NCBI GenBank assembly: GCA_964543965.1
Contig: CAZJAX010000011.1
Coordinates: forward strand, 1 to 27,174
Source: CAMDWQ01 sp964543965
Lineage (GTDB): Bacteria > Omnitrophota > Gorgyraeia > 2-02-FULL-51-18
Length of the DNA stretch: 27,174 nucleotides
Direction of reading: 5' to 3'
The translations under genes and the position numbers were made by a program. Within the stretch, counting starts at the first letter, position 1. Each line of letters begins with the position of its first letter. Shown in pieces: positions 7,679-14,109 of the stretch. A model generated the notes under the pieces. It made no database searches. It was not told the DNA's origin and saw only the letters and a list, made by a program, of their open reading frames with translations.

Positions 7679-7760
7679 GTGTAACGCTTACACCCGCTTC
7701 GTGTGCGACTTCTCGGTCTTTAGACCGAGAAGGAGTGCCGCCGTCCCAGAAGACGGCGGC
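7679..7760. repeat. Cluster of three palindromes between ispE and tRNA-Gln
   Basis: Three perfect inverted repeats lie in tandem. 7679-7684 pairs with 7688-7693 (GTGTAA/TTACAC). 7709-7719 pairs with 7722-7732 (CTTCTCGGTCT/AGACCGAGAAG). 7737-7745 pairs with 7752-7760 (GCCGCCGTC/GACGGCGGC). None is followed by a U tract on the minus strand; nine T bases lie to the left on the plus strand. No ORF covers them. They occupy nearly all of the segment between the tRNA and its partial copy, suggesting a small inserted palindromic element or a structured RNA. Confidence 0.7.
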
Positions 7761-7763
7761 CTG

Positions 7764-7781
7764 CCGTTACACCACAGGGCA
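7764..7781 (-). repeat. Partial copy of the tRNA-Gln 5' end
   Basis: 18 bases (CCGTTACACCACAGGGCA on the plus strand) are identical to 7651-7668, the acceptor 5' strand and D arm of tRNA-Gln. The match ends just past the D loop. No anticodon or T arm follows, so this is a fragment and not a second tRNA. The copy is a direct repeat 113 bp from the original, 15 nt after the ispE stop. Confidence 0.85.
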
Positions 7782-7795
7782 GAAGTCGGTATCAA

Positions 7796-8653
7796 TCAAT
7801 ACGTAGACGCCACGAACACCTGCCAGGCCTTGTGATTTCGTTTCAAGGCTCGGGCTGCACGGCCGGCTTCGCGCTCCGTGCGGAACACGCCGAATACGGT
7901 CGAACCGCTTCCGGACATCAGGCTCGCGATAGCGCCCTGCCGCAGCAGTTCATTTTTTATTTTTGAAATTGTTGTAACTCTTTTATTTAGAGAGACTTCC
8001 AGACTATTAGTTAAGAGCTTTGAAAACTGCCTGAAATCGCCCTTGTGAATAGAGTGGACGAGCATTTTAACATCGCTCCCCGGGGGTGTCAAGGCGCGGG
8101 GGTTCAGGCCTTCGTAGGCCTCCTTGGTCGAAATTCCGAAAGACGGCTTGACCAGACAGTGCCAGATCTTACGCTTCGGACTCGGCAGCCGCCTCAAGAT
8201 CTCCCCCCGACCCTTTGCCGCCGCAAAAGGCGTGTTGAGGACAAAAAAAGGAACGTCGCTGCCGAGCTCAGAGCCCAGAGCAAGCAGTTCCTTTTCGGAA
8301 AGACGCAGATCCCAGAGCCGGTTCAAGCCTAGGAGCACGGCGGCGGCGTTGCTGGAACCGCCCCCTAGCCCGGCCGATACGGGTATCCTTTTCTTCAGGC
8401 GGATCCTCACGCCCTTTTTGACACCGCATCGCTCCTGCAGGAGACTGGCGGCGCGCCACGCCAAATTTTTTGGGCCGGAGGGAATGCGGCGCGTACCGGT
8501 CTGAAGCTTGATGCCGGAAGGGATGAGATGCAGAGTGACATCATCGCCAAGGCTCAAGCGCTCGAACACTGTTTCAAGATCGTGAAAACCGTCAGGGCGG
8601 CGGCGCACGACCTTTAAGTAAAGATTGATCTTAGCCGGTGAGAATAGTTTCAA
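7796..8653 (-). CDS. ispE: 4-diphosphocytidyl-2-C-methyl-D-erythritol kinase
   Basis: IspE phosphorylates CDP-methylerythritol in the MEP route to isoprenoids. It is a GHMP kinase of 285 residues. SPAKINLYLKV at the N-terminus holds the catalytic-type Lys 8, the glycine-rich ATP loop PVSAGLGGGSSNAAA spans 91-105, GSDVPFF holds Asp 133, and the C-terminal GHMP motif MSGSGSTVFG is present. The start is TTG at 8653; no ATG or GTG fits before the SPAK motif, and the site lacks a clear Shine-Dalgarno. It lies 23 nt after the lipoprotein gene, which may drive its translation. tRNA-Gln follows, a conserved adjacency. Confidence 0.96.
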   Translation of the reverse strand: MKLFSPAKINLYLKVVRRRPDGFHDLETVFERLSLGDDVTLHLIPSGIKLQTGTRRIPSGPKNLAWRAASLLQERCGVKKGVRIRLKKRIPVSAGLGGGSSNAAAVLLGLNRLWDLRLSEKELLALGSELGSDVPFFVLNTPFAAAKGRGEILRRLPSPKRKIWHCLVKPSFGISTKEAYEGLNPRALTPPGSDVKMLVHSIHKGDFRQFSKLLTNSLEVSLNKRVTTISKIKNELLRQGAIASLMSGSGSTVFGVFRTEREAGRAARALKRNHKAWQVFVASTY

Positions 8654-8676
8654 AAAAGAACCGCGGGAGATAAGTC

Positions 8677-9741
8677 TTAAGGGGCTGCGGAACCGCCGGT
8701 GACGGCGGCCGGGGGTTCTTGTCCTGCTTCAGCGCCGGAGCCGTTGAAACCGAAAAGCTTGAAAGCGTCCTGCACCGACTGTGACTCCTGCAGAAAACGC
8801 GCGATGATATCGGCATCCTTGATCTTCTGCTTCTGGTAGCTTAAGAGCGTCTGGCGGTCGAGCACGAGCTTCTGACGGTTCAGGTAATCCTGGATCTCGA
8901 TCTGGTCGAAACCCGTGAACTGATAGCCCGCCAGCACTTCATTGACGGTCTTGAACACTCCCAGCATCGTCTCTTTCGGGTCCTCGGACTTCATAGAGAG
9001 GATGGAAAAGCGGTAATTCTTCTTCCCCTGAAAATTCTCAAATACGCCGTCGACCAGGATGAACGCGGGATTGAAAGCTTCGTCGTCCGGGCTCTTGTCT
9101 TTTTTGTTTTTCGTTTCAGCGATCTCGCGTGAAAAACTGTAGCGTATTCTTTGCACGATCTGGTCGGCAAGAAAATTCTCAAGACGCACTTCTTTGAGAA
9201 TGAACGGACTGTTGCCGAGAGCGTCGGTCGTGTATTTACCCTGATCGAAAAGCGTGCGGCTGATAGATTCATCGACGCCGAGCGCCTCGGCATTTGCACG
9301 GCGGGTATCATCGATCGAGCGGGTGATGGTAAGTTCGTTGGAGCTTTTTTTGTCGCGGATGACCACGGAGCAGAAATCAAGCTCAAGGTCGGTCGAAAGC
9401 GATACGCGCGACACGACCTGCAGGAGCTTGCCCATTTTTTCGTGCACTTCCTTCGGGATCACGCCGTTGCTGTCGATGAGCTCGTCCACGTAAAGCAGGG
9501 CGCCGACGGTCTTTCCTACGACGCGGGCGGTCACGTCTATCTTGTATTCCTGCTTCGATATCTTTTCGATCGATTCGGGTACCAGAGGCGCCGGGTAGGT
9601 ATAATGCGAGACGCAGCCGGACAAAAACAAGACCGCGAGGACGGGAACCGCGAATTTCAGCGCGGAACCCGGCCTGCGTCCGTCTTGGAGCTTATTTAGC
9701 GGGAACGTATTTGGAGCTGATACGGGGATTGGCTTTTCCAT
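8677..9741 (-). CDS. Predicted outer-envelope lipoprotein of unknown function
   Basis: I do not recognise the family. The 354-residue protein has a signal peptide whose hydrophobic core FAVPVLAVLFLSGC ends in a lipobox (LSGC, Cys near residue 43), so it should be lipidated and anchored outside the inner membrane. The mature part is mixed alpha/beta by appearance, with a KNKKDKSPDD charged insert near 215-225, a long Gln/Lys-rich helical stretch near the end, and a Gly/Ala/Pro-rich tail. The n-region is long (about 27 residues) if the ATG at 9741 is used. That start lies 50 nt inside the FtsH-like gene with AAGGA too close to it, so a later non-ATG start is possible. It sits between ftsH-like and ispE. 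Confidence 0.75.
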   Translation of the reverse strand: MEKPIPVSAPNTFPLNKLQDGRRPGSALKFAVPVLAVLFLSGCVSHYTYPAPLVPESIEKISKQEYKIDVTARVVGKTVGALLYVDELIDSNGVIPKEVHEKMGKLLQVVSRVSLSTDLELDFCSVVIRDKKSSNELTITRSIDDTRRANAEALGVDESISRTLFDQGKYTTDALGNSPFILKEVRLENFLADQIVQRIRYSFSREIAETKNKKDKSPDDEAFNPAFILVDGVFENFQGKKNYRFSILSMKSEDPKETMLGVFKTVNEVLAGYQFTGFDQIEIQDYLNRQKLVLDRQTLLSYQKQKIKDADIIARFLQESQSVQDAFKLFGFNGSGAEAGQEPPAAVTGGSAAP

Positions 9742-11362
9742 ATTCCTTGAAGATCGCCTCGATCTCGTCGAAATCGAGCGTCTCCTTCTTGATCAGTTCC
9801 TGAGCAAAGCGCTCAAAGATCGTATTCTCTTTTTTCAGAAGCGCCTCGACCTCTTTCATGCACTCCTGGATGATCTCCTGAGTCTCGAGGTTGAGCTTCT
9901 GCTTGATATCTTCGGAAAGCTGGTCCGCGGGGATGGAGCTGTAATTTCCGACCCAGCCGATCTTGCCCATACCGAGATCCCAGACCATGCGGTGTGCGGT
10001 CCACATCGCTTTTTCGAAGTCGCTGTTGACGCCCGAGGTCGTGGTATTGAACTTCAGCTTTTCGGCCACATATCCGGCCAGAGACACCTTGATGTTGGCC
10101 AGAAGTTCGTTGCGGTCGATCGAATACTTGTCGTCCGGAGGAAGATGAGACACCAGACCCAGAGCGCCTCCGCGGGGGATGATCGTCGCTTTAAAAACGT
10201 CGTCCGTCGGATGCAGGAGATACAGCACGACCAGATGACCGACTTCGTGATAGGCGGTCATGATCTTGTCTTTCTGGTTGAGCGTAATGTTGCTCTTGAG
10301 ACCCAGATAGATGCGCTCCATAGCCTCGGACAGATGGCTTTCCCTGATCTTTTCGTCTTTGTTTCGGATCGCGATGAGCGCCGCTTCTTTCGTCAGGTTC
10401 GCGATGTCGGCCGGGCTTGAACCCACGGCCTTACGCGCGATCTTGGCGACGTCGACAGACTCCTCCGTCTTCACTTTGGACAGATAGAAGCGGAAAAGCT
10501 CTTCTCTTTCGATGAGGTTGGGCTTGTGCACGAAGATCTTACGGTCGAAGCGGCCGGCGCGCAGAAGCGCATCGTCCATGATCGACTCAGGCGCGTTGGT
10601 CGCGCCGAGCACGACGATATTTTCCTGCTTCTCACCGAGGCCGTCCATTTCGACGAGGAGCTGATTGAGCGTCGTATTTCTTTCCTGCATGCCGCCGAAA
10701 CCGGTATCATGCACGCGCTTGTGGCCGATCGCGTCGATTTCGTCGATGAAGATGATGCAGCCGCCGTCAGCATACGCGAGCTTCCGGGCCCGGCTGAAGA
10801 GCTGGCGGACGCGGGAAGCTCCGACACCGACGTACATCTCGGTGAACTCAGAGCCGGACATCGATATAAAGGGTACGCCCGCTTCGGTCGCCATGGCTTT
10901 AGCCAGATACGTCTTACCGCAGCCCGGAGGTCCCATCATCAGCATGCCGCGGATGATATTGCCGCCGATCTTTTTGATGCGGGCGCGATCCTTGATAAGC
11001 TCCACGATCTCGCGGGCTTCGGCCTTGGAGGCTTCCATCCCGATGACGTCTTTCCAATGGATGTTGACCGCGTCGCTCTTGACCTGGGATTTGCGGAGTT
11101 TCTGCATACCGCCCTGCAGAACCCAGGCGTAAAGCACGACGAATACGACGGCGCTGACCGTAGCCTGGAGGCCGGTCGTGGATAGAAAAGCGACCATGTA
11201 ATCGCGCTGATATTTGTCGAGAGAACCCAGGGACTGGGCCGGGAACCAAAATATGAAAATGATCCAGACGATGACGGCCGCCTTAGGCCAGTTGTTCCAC
11301 CAAAAAACTTTGAATTTTCTCCAGGTCACTTTAAGGCTCCTTTGGATCGAAAGTGATTGCAT
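9692..11362 (-). CDS. Divergent FtsH-type membrane AAA+ zinc protease
   Basis: FtsH proteases degrade membrane and short-lived cytosolic proteins. The two predicted membrane segments (about 27-41 and 64-83) are separated by only about 20 residues, whereas E. coli FtsH has a periplasmic domain of about 75. The AAA+ core has Walker A GPPGCGKT at 144-151, pore loop MYVG at 176-179, Walker B IIFIDEID at 203-210, and the SRH motif RAGRFDR at 268-274. The protease domain has HEVGH at 372-376 and a third zinc ligand likely Asp 448 (SDFEKA). At 556 residues it is shorter than typical FtsH (about 610-650), and I leave the symbol blank because a canonical ftsH may exist elsewhere. The start codon lies in a strong hairpin, and the 3' end overlaps the lipoprotein gene. 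Confidence 0.93.
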   Translation of the reverse strand: MQSLSIQRSLKVTWRKFKVFWWNNWPKAAVIVWIIFIFWFPAQSLGSLDKYQRDYMVAFLSTTGLQATVSAVVFVVLYAWVLQGGMQKLRKSQVKSDAVNIHWKDVIGMEASKAEAREIVELIKDRARIKKIGGNIIRGMLMMGPPGCGKTYLAKAMATEAGVPFISMSGSEFTEMYVGVGASRVRQLFSRARKLAYADGGCIIFIDEIDAIGHKRVHDTGFGGMQERNTTLNQLLVEMDGLGEKQENIVVLGATNAPESIMDDALLRAGRFDRKIFVHKPNLIEREELFRFYLSKVKTEESVDVAKIARKAVGSSPADIANLTKEAALIAIRNKDEKIRESHLSEAMERIYLGLKSNITLNQKDKIMTAYHEVGHLVVLYLLHPTDDVFKATIIPRGGALGLVSHLPPDDKYSIDRNELLANIKVSLAGYVAEKLKFNTTTSGVNSDFEKAMWTAHRMVWDLGMGKIGWVGNYSSIPADQLSEDIKQKLNLETQEIIQECMKEVEALLKKENTIFERFAQELIKKETLDFDEIEAIFKEYGKANPRISSKYVPAK

Positions 11363-11404
11363 CGCCGCCTCGGGCCTTGGAAGGCGCTTTTGCGAGGCGG
11401 CGAT
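11361..11404 (-). promoter_or_regulatory. 12-bp hairpin covering the ribosome binding site and start codon of the ftsH-like gene
   Basis: On the minus strand, ATCGCCGCCTCG (11404-11393) is perfectly complementary to CGAGGCGGCGAT (11372-11361), with a 20-nt loop. The 3' arm contains the only Shine-Dalgarno candidate (GAGG, 5 nt before the start) and the A and U of the AUG. In RNA this should block initiation unless melted or rearranged. That is a design seen in RNA thermometers and other translational switches. The sequence shows the pairing; the regulatory role is inferred. Confidence 0.6.
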
Positions 11405-11424
11405 CGAAACGCGGTACTCTTACT

Positions 11425-11430
11425 AGTATA
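11425..11430 (-). promoter_or_regulatory. Possible -10 box of the ftsH-like gene
   Basis: TATACT on the minus strand, 63 nt before the start codon, would give a leader of about 56 nt containing the start-codon hairpin. No good -35 lies 16-18 nt upstream; TTGACC (11461-11456) is 25 nt away, which is too far. Weak call. Confidence 0.35.
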
Positions 11431-11459
11431 TACGAAGGACCCTCTAAAAACGATTGGTC

Positions 11460-11480
11460 AAAAAGGGCTTACTGACCCTT
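11460..11480 (-). terminator. Weak hairpin terminator at the end of the COX24-like gene
   Basis: On the minus strand, AAGGG and CCCTT form a 5-bp stem around an 8-nt loop, followed by TTT. The stem includes the gene's last codons and stop. It is short, so read-through into the ftsH-like gene is plausible. Confidence 0.35.
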
Positions 11481-11561
11481 CTTGTGACGATCCCGGCGAC
11501 GGCGCTTTTTTCTCTTATGCACCGCCATCTTATGGCGCTTTCTCTTTTTGCCGCAAGGCAT
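11469..11561 (-). CDS. 30-residue COX24/AURKAIP1-like basic protein, probable ribosomal protein
   Basis: This short gene lies between hisG and the ftsH-like gene and encodes 30 residues, starting MPCGKKRKRHKMAVHKRKKR and ending DRHKKGQ, more than half of them Lys or Arg. The GKKRKRHK...HKRKKR pattern matches the small AURKAIP1/COX24-domain proteins of Bacteroidota and Spirochaetota. Mycobacterial and mitochondrial relatives of these bind the small ribosomal subunit (bS22/mS38). The ATG at 11561 has a perfect AGGAGG 8 nt upstream, the best ribosome binding site in the window, which argues for high expression. The hisG stop is only 24 nt upstream, so the two may share a transcript. The family assignment comes from memory of the motif. 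Confidence 0.8.
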   Translation of the reverse strand: MPCGKKRKRHKMAVHKRKKRRRRDRHKKGQ

Positions 11562-11585
11562 GTCGCTTTCCTCCTTTGGGTGAAT

Positions 11586-12473
11586 TTAGTAAATGACTTT
11601 GTTGAGCGGGTATTCGATGATGCCTTCGGCCCCGGCCTCTTTAAGCTTAGGGATGAGGTCGCGCACCACTTTTTCATCGATGATCGTATCGATCGCATGC
11701 CAGCCCTTGAGGGTGAGCGCCGAAACGGTCGGGTTCTTCATGGCTGGCAAGAGAGAGAGGACCTTTTTCAGACTTTCTTCGCTGACATTCATCTTAATGC
11801 CGACTTTGGCCTCGGCGTGGATAGCGCCGACCAGAAGCATCGCGATGTGCTCCATCTTCTGTCTCTTTTTCGGGTCTGCCCAGGCCTTTTTGTTGGTAAT
11901 AAACTGTGTGGTCGAGTGGCAAAGCGTCTCCACGATTCGGAGATTATTAGCGCGCAAAGATGAACCCGTCTCGGTAAGCTCGACAATGGCATCCACAAGT
12001 CCTGATGCCACCTTGACTTCCGTCGCCCCCCAGCTGAATTCCACATCCGCCTTGACTCCATGCTTTTTGAGATACTTTTCAGTGTAGCCCTTCAGCTCTG
12101 TGGCGATACGCTTGCCTTCGAGGTCTTTGACGTTCTTGATCTTGGAGTCATTGGGCACGGCCAGCACCCAGCGGACGGTGTTCATGCCGGACTTCGCATA
12201 GTGAAGCTCGGCCACGCGCACGACATCGGAACCGTTTTCCTGGATCCAGTCTTCACCGGTGAGACCGCAGTCGAGCGCCCCGTCTTCGACGTAGCGCGAC
12301 ATTTCCTGCGCGCGGATGAGAACGCCCTCGATCTGAGGATCGTCGACATATGGGAAGTACGAACGCGAGCCGACGCTCACGTTGTATCCCGCTTTTTTGA
12401 ACATCTTAAATGTTGAATCCTGCAGACTGCCTTTTGGAAGACCTAGTTTTAATTTGAACGCTGCTTCGGACAC
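11586..12473 (-). CDS. hisG: ATP phosphoribosyltransferase, long form
   Basis: HisG joins ATP and PRPP to phosphoribosyl-ATP, the first and controlled step of histidine synthesis. At 295 residues it is the long, HisZ-independent form. The two-lobed catalytic part contains LKLGLPKGSLQDST, DCGLTGEDWIQENG, KRIATELKGYTEKYLKK and the PRPP-binding region DAIVELTETGSSLRANNL near 160-180. The last 75 residues (after GAIHAEAKVGIKMNV) are the ACT-like domain that binds histidine for feedback inhibition. The start is GTG at 12473 with AAAGG 6 nt upstream. No other his gene is in the window. Its promoter and leader contain an unusual repeat and hairpin arrangement. Confidence 0.97.
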   Translation of the reverse strand: MSEAAFKLKLGLPKGSLQDSTFKMFKKAGYNVSVGSRSYFPYVDDPQIEGVLIRAQEMSRYVEDGALDCGLTGEDWIQENGSDVVRVAELHYAKSGMNTVRWVLAVPNDSKIKNVKDLEGKRIATELKGYTEKYLKKHGVKADVEFSWGATEVKVASGLVDAIVELTETGSSLRANNLRIVETLCHSTTQFITNKKAWADPKKRQKMEHIAMLLVGAIHAEAKVGIKMNVSEESLKKVLSLLPAMKNPTVSALTLKGWHAIDTIIDEKVVRDLIPKLKEAGAEGIIEYPLNKVIY

Positions 12474-12549
12474 TGAAAACCTTTCTTCTTTAAATTTGGG
12501 ATTAGAAAATCTTTATAAATTGTAATTCATTGAAAATAAATAAGTTGAG

Positions 12550-12587
12550 AAAAAAAATTATAAGCCATAATACCCATGAATGGCTTA
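12550..12587 (-). terminator. Terminator-like hairpin in the hisG leader (candidate attenuator)
   Basis: In the minus-strand leader, TAAGCCAT (12587-12580) and ATGGCTTA (12568-12561) pair perfectly over 8 bp with an 11-nt loop, followed after TAA by eight T bases (12557-12550). No gene ends upstream on this strand, so a terminator here would act on the hisG transcript itself, about 77 nt before the start codon. No competing antiterminator stem was found by eye, and the leader has no histidine-rich peptide. Confidence 0.6.
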
Positions 12588-12617
12588 CAAAAGTAAAAAG
12601 GAGTATAACATGGCTTA
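12561..12617. repeat. Three copies of the 8-mer TAAGCCAT around the hisG promoter
   Basis: One copy is at 12561-12568 (plus orientation). Two inverted copies, ATGGCTTA, are at 12580-12587 and 12610-12617. The inverted copies are exactly 30 bp apart, three helical turns, and the opposed pair is 19 bp apart. The third copy fills the spacer of the hisG promoter next to its -10 box. This looks like an operator, although the first two copies also form the leader hairpin. Confidence 0.55.
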
Positions 12618-12630
12618 AAGTTAAAGTCAA
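12602..12630 (-). promoter_or_regulatory. Sigma70-type promoter of hisG
   Basis: On the minus strand, TTGACT (12630-12625), a 17-nt spacer and TATACT (12607-12602) form a near-consensus promoter. Transcription would begin near 12595, giving a leader of roughly 120 nt before the hisG GTG. Its -35 box is 6 bp from that of the divergent plus-strand promoter. Confidence 0.75.
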
Positions 12631-12636
12631 TTTAGC

Positions 12637-12665
12637 TTGCCCGGCCTGCGCGCTTTCGGTATAAT
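12637..12665 (+). promoter_or_regulatory. Sigma70-type promoter of the PpiD/SurA-like gene
   Basis: TTGCCC (12637-12642), a 17-nt spacer and a perfect TATAAT (12660-12665). The predicted transcription start near 12672 is only about 4 nt before the ATG at 12676, so the mRNA would be leaderless or nearly so. Confidence 0.7.
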
Positions 12666-12675
12666 GCCCAAATTC

Positions 12676-14109
12676 ATGTTAAAGATACTTCGGAATAACA
12701 AAACGAAAAAACATATCTATATCGTGCTGACCATCGCGGTCATCGCGACATTCGCCATATCCGGCATCTATCTCGGCCAGGAAAAGGGAAATCGAGCCTC
12801 CTCGGTGGCCCGCCTGAACGGGCGCAATATCACCGTCCAGGACTACCTGGCCAGCTATAAGGCCATCGACCATCAGGCGCGTATGATGTACGGGAACAAC
12901 TTCGATCAGATCCGCCAGTACCTAAGGATCGAGGAGCAAGCCTGGGACCGCCTTCTGTTCCTGAACTATGCCAAAAAGCAGGGCATCAAGGCCACGGACA
13001 AAGAAGTCGTCCAGTGGATCGGATCCCAACCCTACCTGCAGACCAAAGGCCGTTTCGATGAGCGCACCTACAACCTTTTTGTGACGCAATACCTGCGCCA
13101 GGATGCCCGCCGCTTCGAGGAAGAGGTCCGCGACACGCTGACCATCGGCAAGATCCGGGATAAATTTGAATCCTCTCTAGAGGTCGGAGACGCCGAACTA
13201 AGAGAGTTTTTCGCCCAGAAAACCGGTGAGCGCCAGATCCAGTATATCGTCCTTTCGGAGCCTTCCGGCGGCGCGGCCGACATATCCGAACAAGAGCTCA
13301 AGACCGCGTTTTCACTTTATGAAAATTATATGCTCGAGCCTGCCAAGGCGCGCATCCGCTACGCTTTCGTTCCCAAAGATAAATCCCAGGATTTTGAAGC
13401 CGCTCTGAAGGATCATACGGCATCCCTGGAAGATTTGACCTCAAAATATAAACTTGAAACGCTGGAGACCCCCTACTTTACCCGCAATGAGGCGGTTCCG
13501 GGATTAGGTCTCATCACCGAAGTGATCGATCAGGCGTTCATCCTTGATTCTGACCGTACGTCCGAATGGATCGAAACAGGCAGCGGCAGCTACAAGATCA
13601 AGCTTCTGGACAAAAAACCGGCGGTGAAGCTCACGTTTGAAGAAAGCAAACCAAAGCTCAAAGAGATACTCGCGCGCCAGAAGAACGTTGAAGTTTCCGT
13701 GAAAAAGCTCGGCGATCTTTCGAAGGATCTGAAAGCTGCGGACTTTGAGAAATTTGCAGCGGACCAGAAGCTGGAAATCAAGCTGTTCGATAAATTTAAA
13801 AAAGGCTCTTATCTGCCGGGCATCGGACCCTCGGAGCCCGTAGAAAAGCCTTTGGCCGCCGTCAAGGAAGGCGAGCTTAGCAAGGTGATCGCGGTGCCTG
13901 GGGGCGCGGCGCTCATCAAGGTTCTCAAGAACACGCCCATCGATGAAAAGAAGTTCGCCGAGGAAAAGGAAGCTTTGAAAAAAGAAGCTTTGAATGAGAA
14001 ATCCGTGGAAAAAATGGAAAGTCTTCTGCTGACTCTGCGCCGCGAGCTTGTCCCCAACCTCAAAGTCCTCAAAGAGATCCTGCCCGAAGAAGAACCTATC
14101 AGAGCTTAA
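12676..14109 (+). CDS. Membrane-anchored SurA/PpiD-like periplasmic chaperone
   Basis: This is the only plus-strand gene. I place the start at 12676 (477 residues): earlier in-frame starts at 12637 and 12664 lie within the promoter. A short basic N-terminus (LRNNKTKKH) precedes one membrane anchor (about 14-33), and the rest should be periplasmic. ARLNGRNITVQDYLASY and the helical stretch with YAKKQGIKATDKEVVQWI, GRFDERTYNLFVTQ and FEEEVRDTLTIGKI are typical of the SurA N-terminal chaperone domain found in PpiD. I do not see a clear parvulin catalytic signature, so isomerase activity is doubtful. The C-terminal third is Lys/Glu-rich and helical. PpiD-type proteins help nascent exported proteins fold at the SecYEG exit. 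No Shine-Dalgarno precedes the start. Confidence 0.88.
   Translation: MLKILRNNKTKKHIYIVLTIAVIATFAISGIYLGQEKGNRASSVARLNGRNITVQDYLASYKAIDHQARMMYGNNFDQIRQYLRIEEQAWDRLLFLNYAKKQGIKATDKEVVQWIGSQPYLQTKGRFDERTYNLFVTQYLRQDARRFEEEVRDTLTIGKIRDKFESSLEVGDAELREFFAQKTGERQIQYIVLSEPSGGAADISEQELKTAFSLYENYMLEPAKARIRYAFVPKDKSQDFEAALKDHTASLEDLTSKYKLETLETPYFTRNEAVPGLGLITEVIDQAFILDSDRTSEWIETGSGSYKIKLLDKKPAVKLTFEESKPKLKEILARQKNVEVSVKKLGDLSKDLKAADFEKFAADQKLEIKLFDKFKKGSYLPGIGPSEPVEKPLAAVKEGELSKVIAVPGGAALIKVLKNTPIDEKKFAEEKEALKKEALNEKSVEKMESLLLTLRRELVPNLKVLKEILPEEEPIRA

Noticed and set aside
7682..7781. A second tRNA overlapping the hairpin cluster
   Set aside because: Only the acceptor 5' strand and D arm are present; there is no T arm, no matching 3' acceptor strand and no valid anticodon loop.
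12527..12577. A 16-codon leader peptide in the hisG leader
   Set aside because: It has no His codons and no Shine-Dalgarno, and it overlaps the terminator hairpin, so it does not fit a his-type attenuator.
14106..14109. Shared terminator between nrdR and the chaperone gene
   Set aside because: The two stop codons overlap within TTAA and there is no hairpin between the genes; the overlap itself is just compact gene packing.
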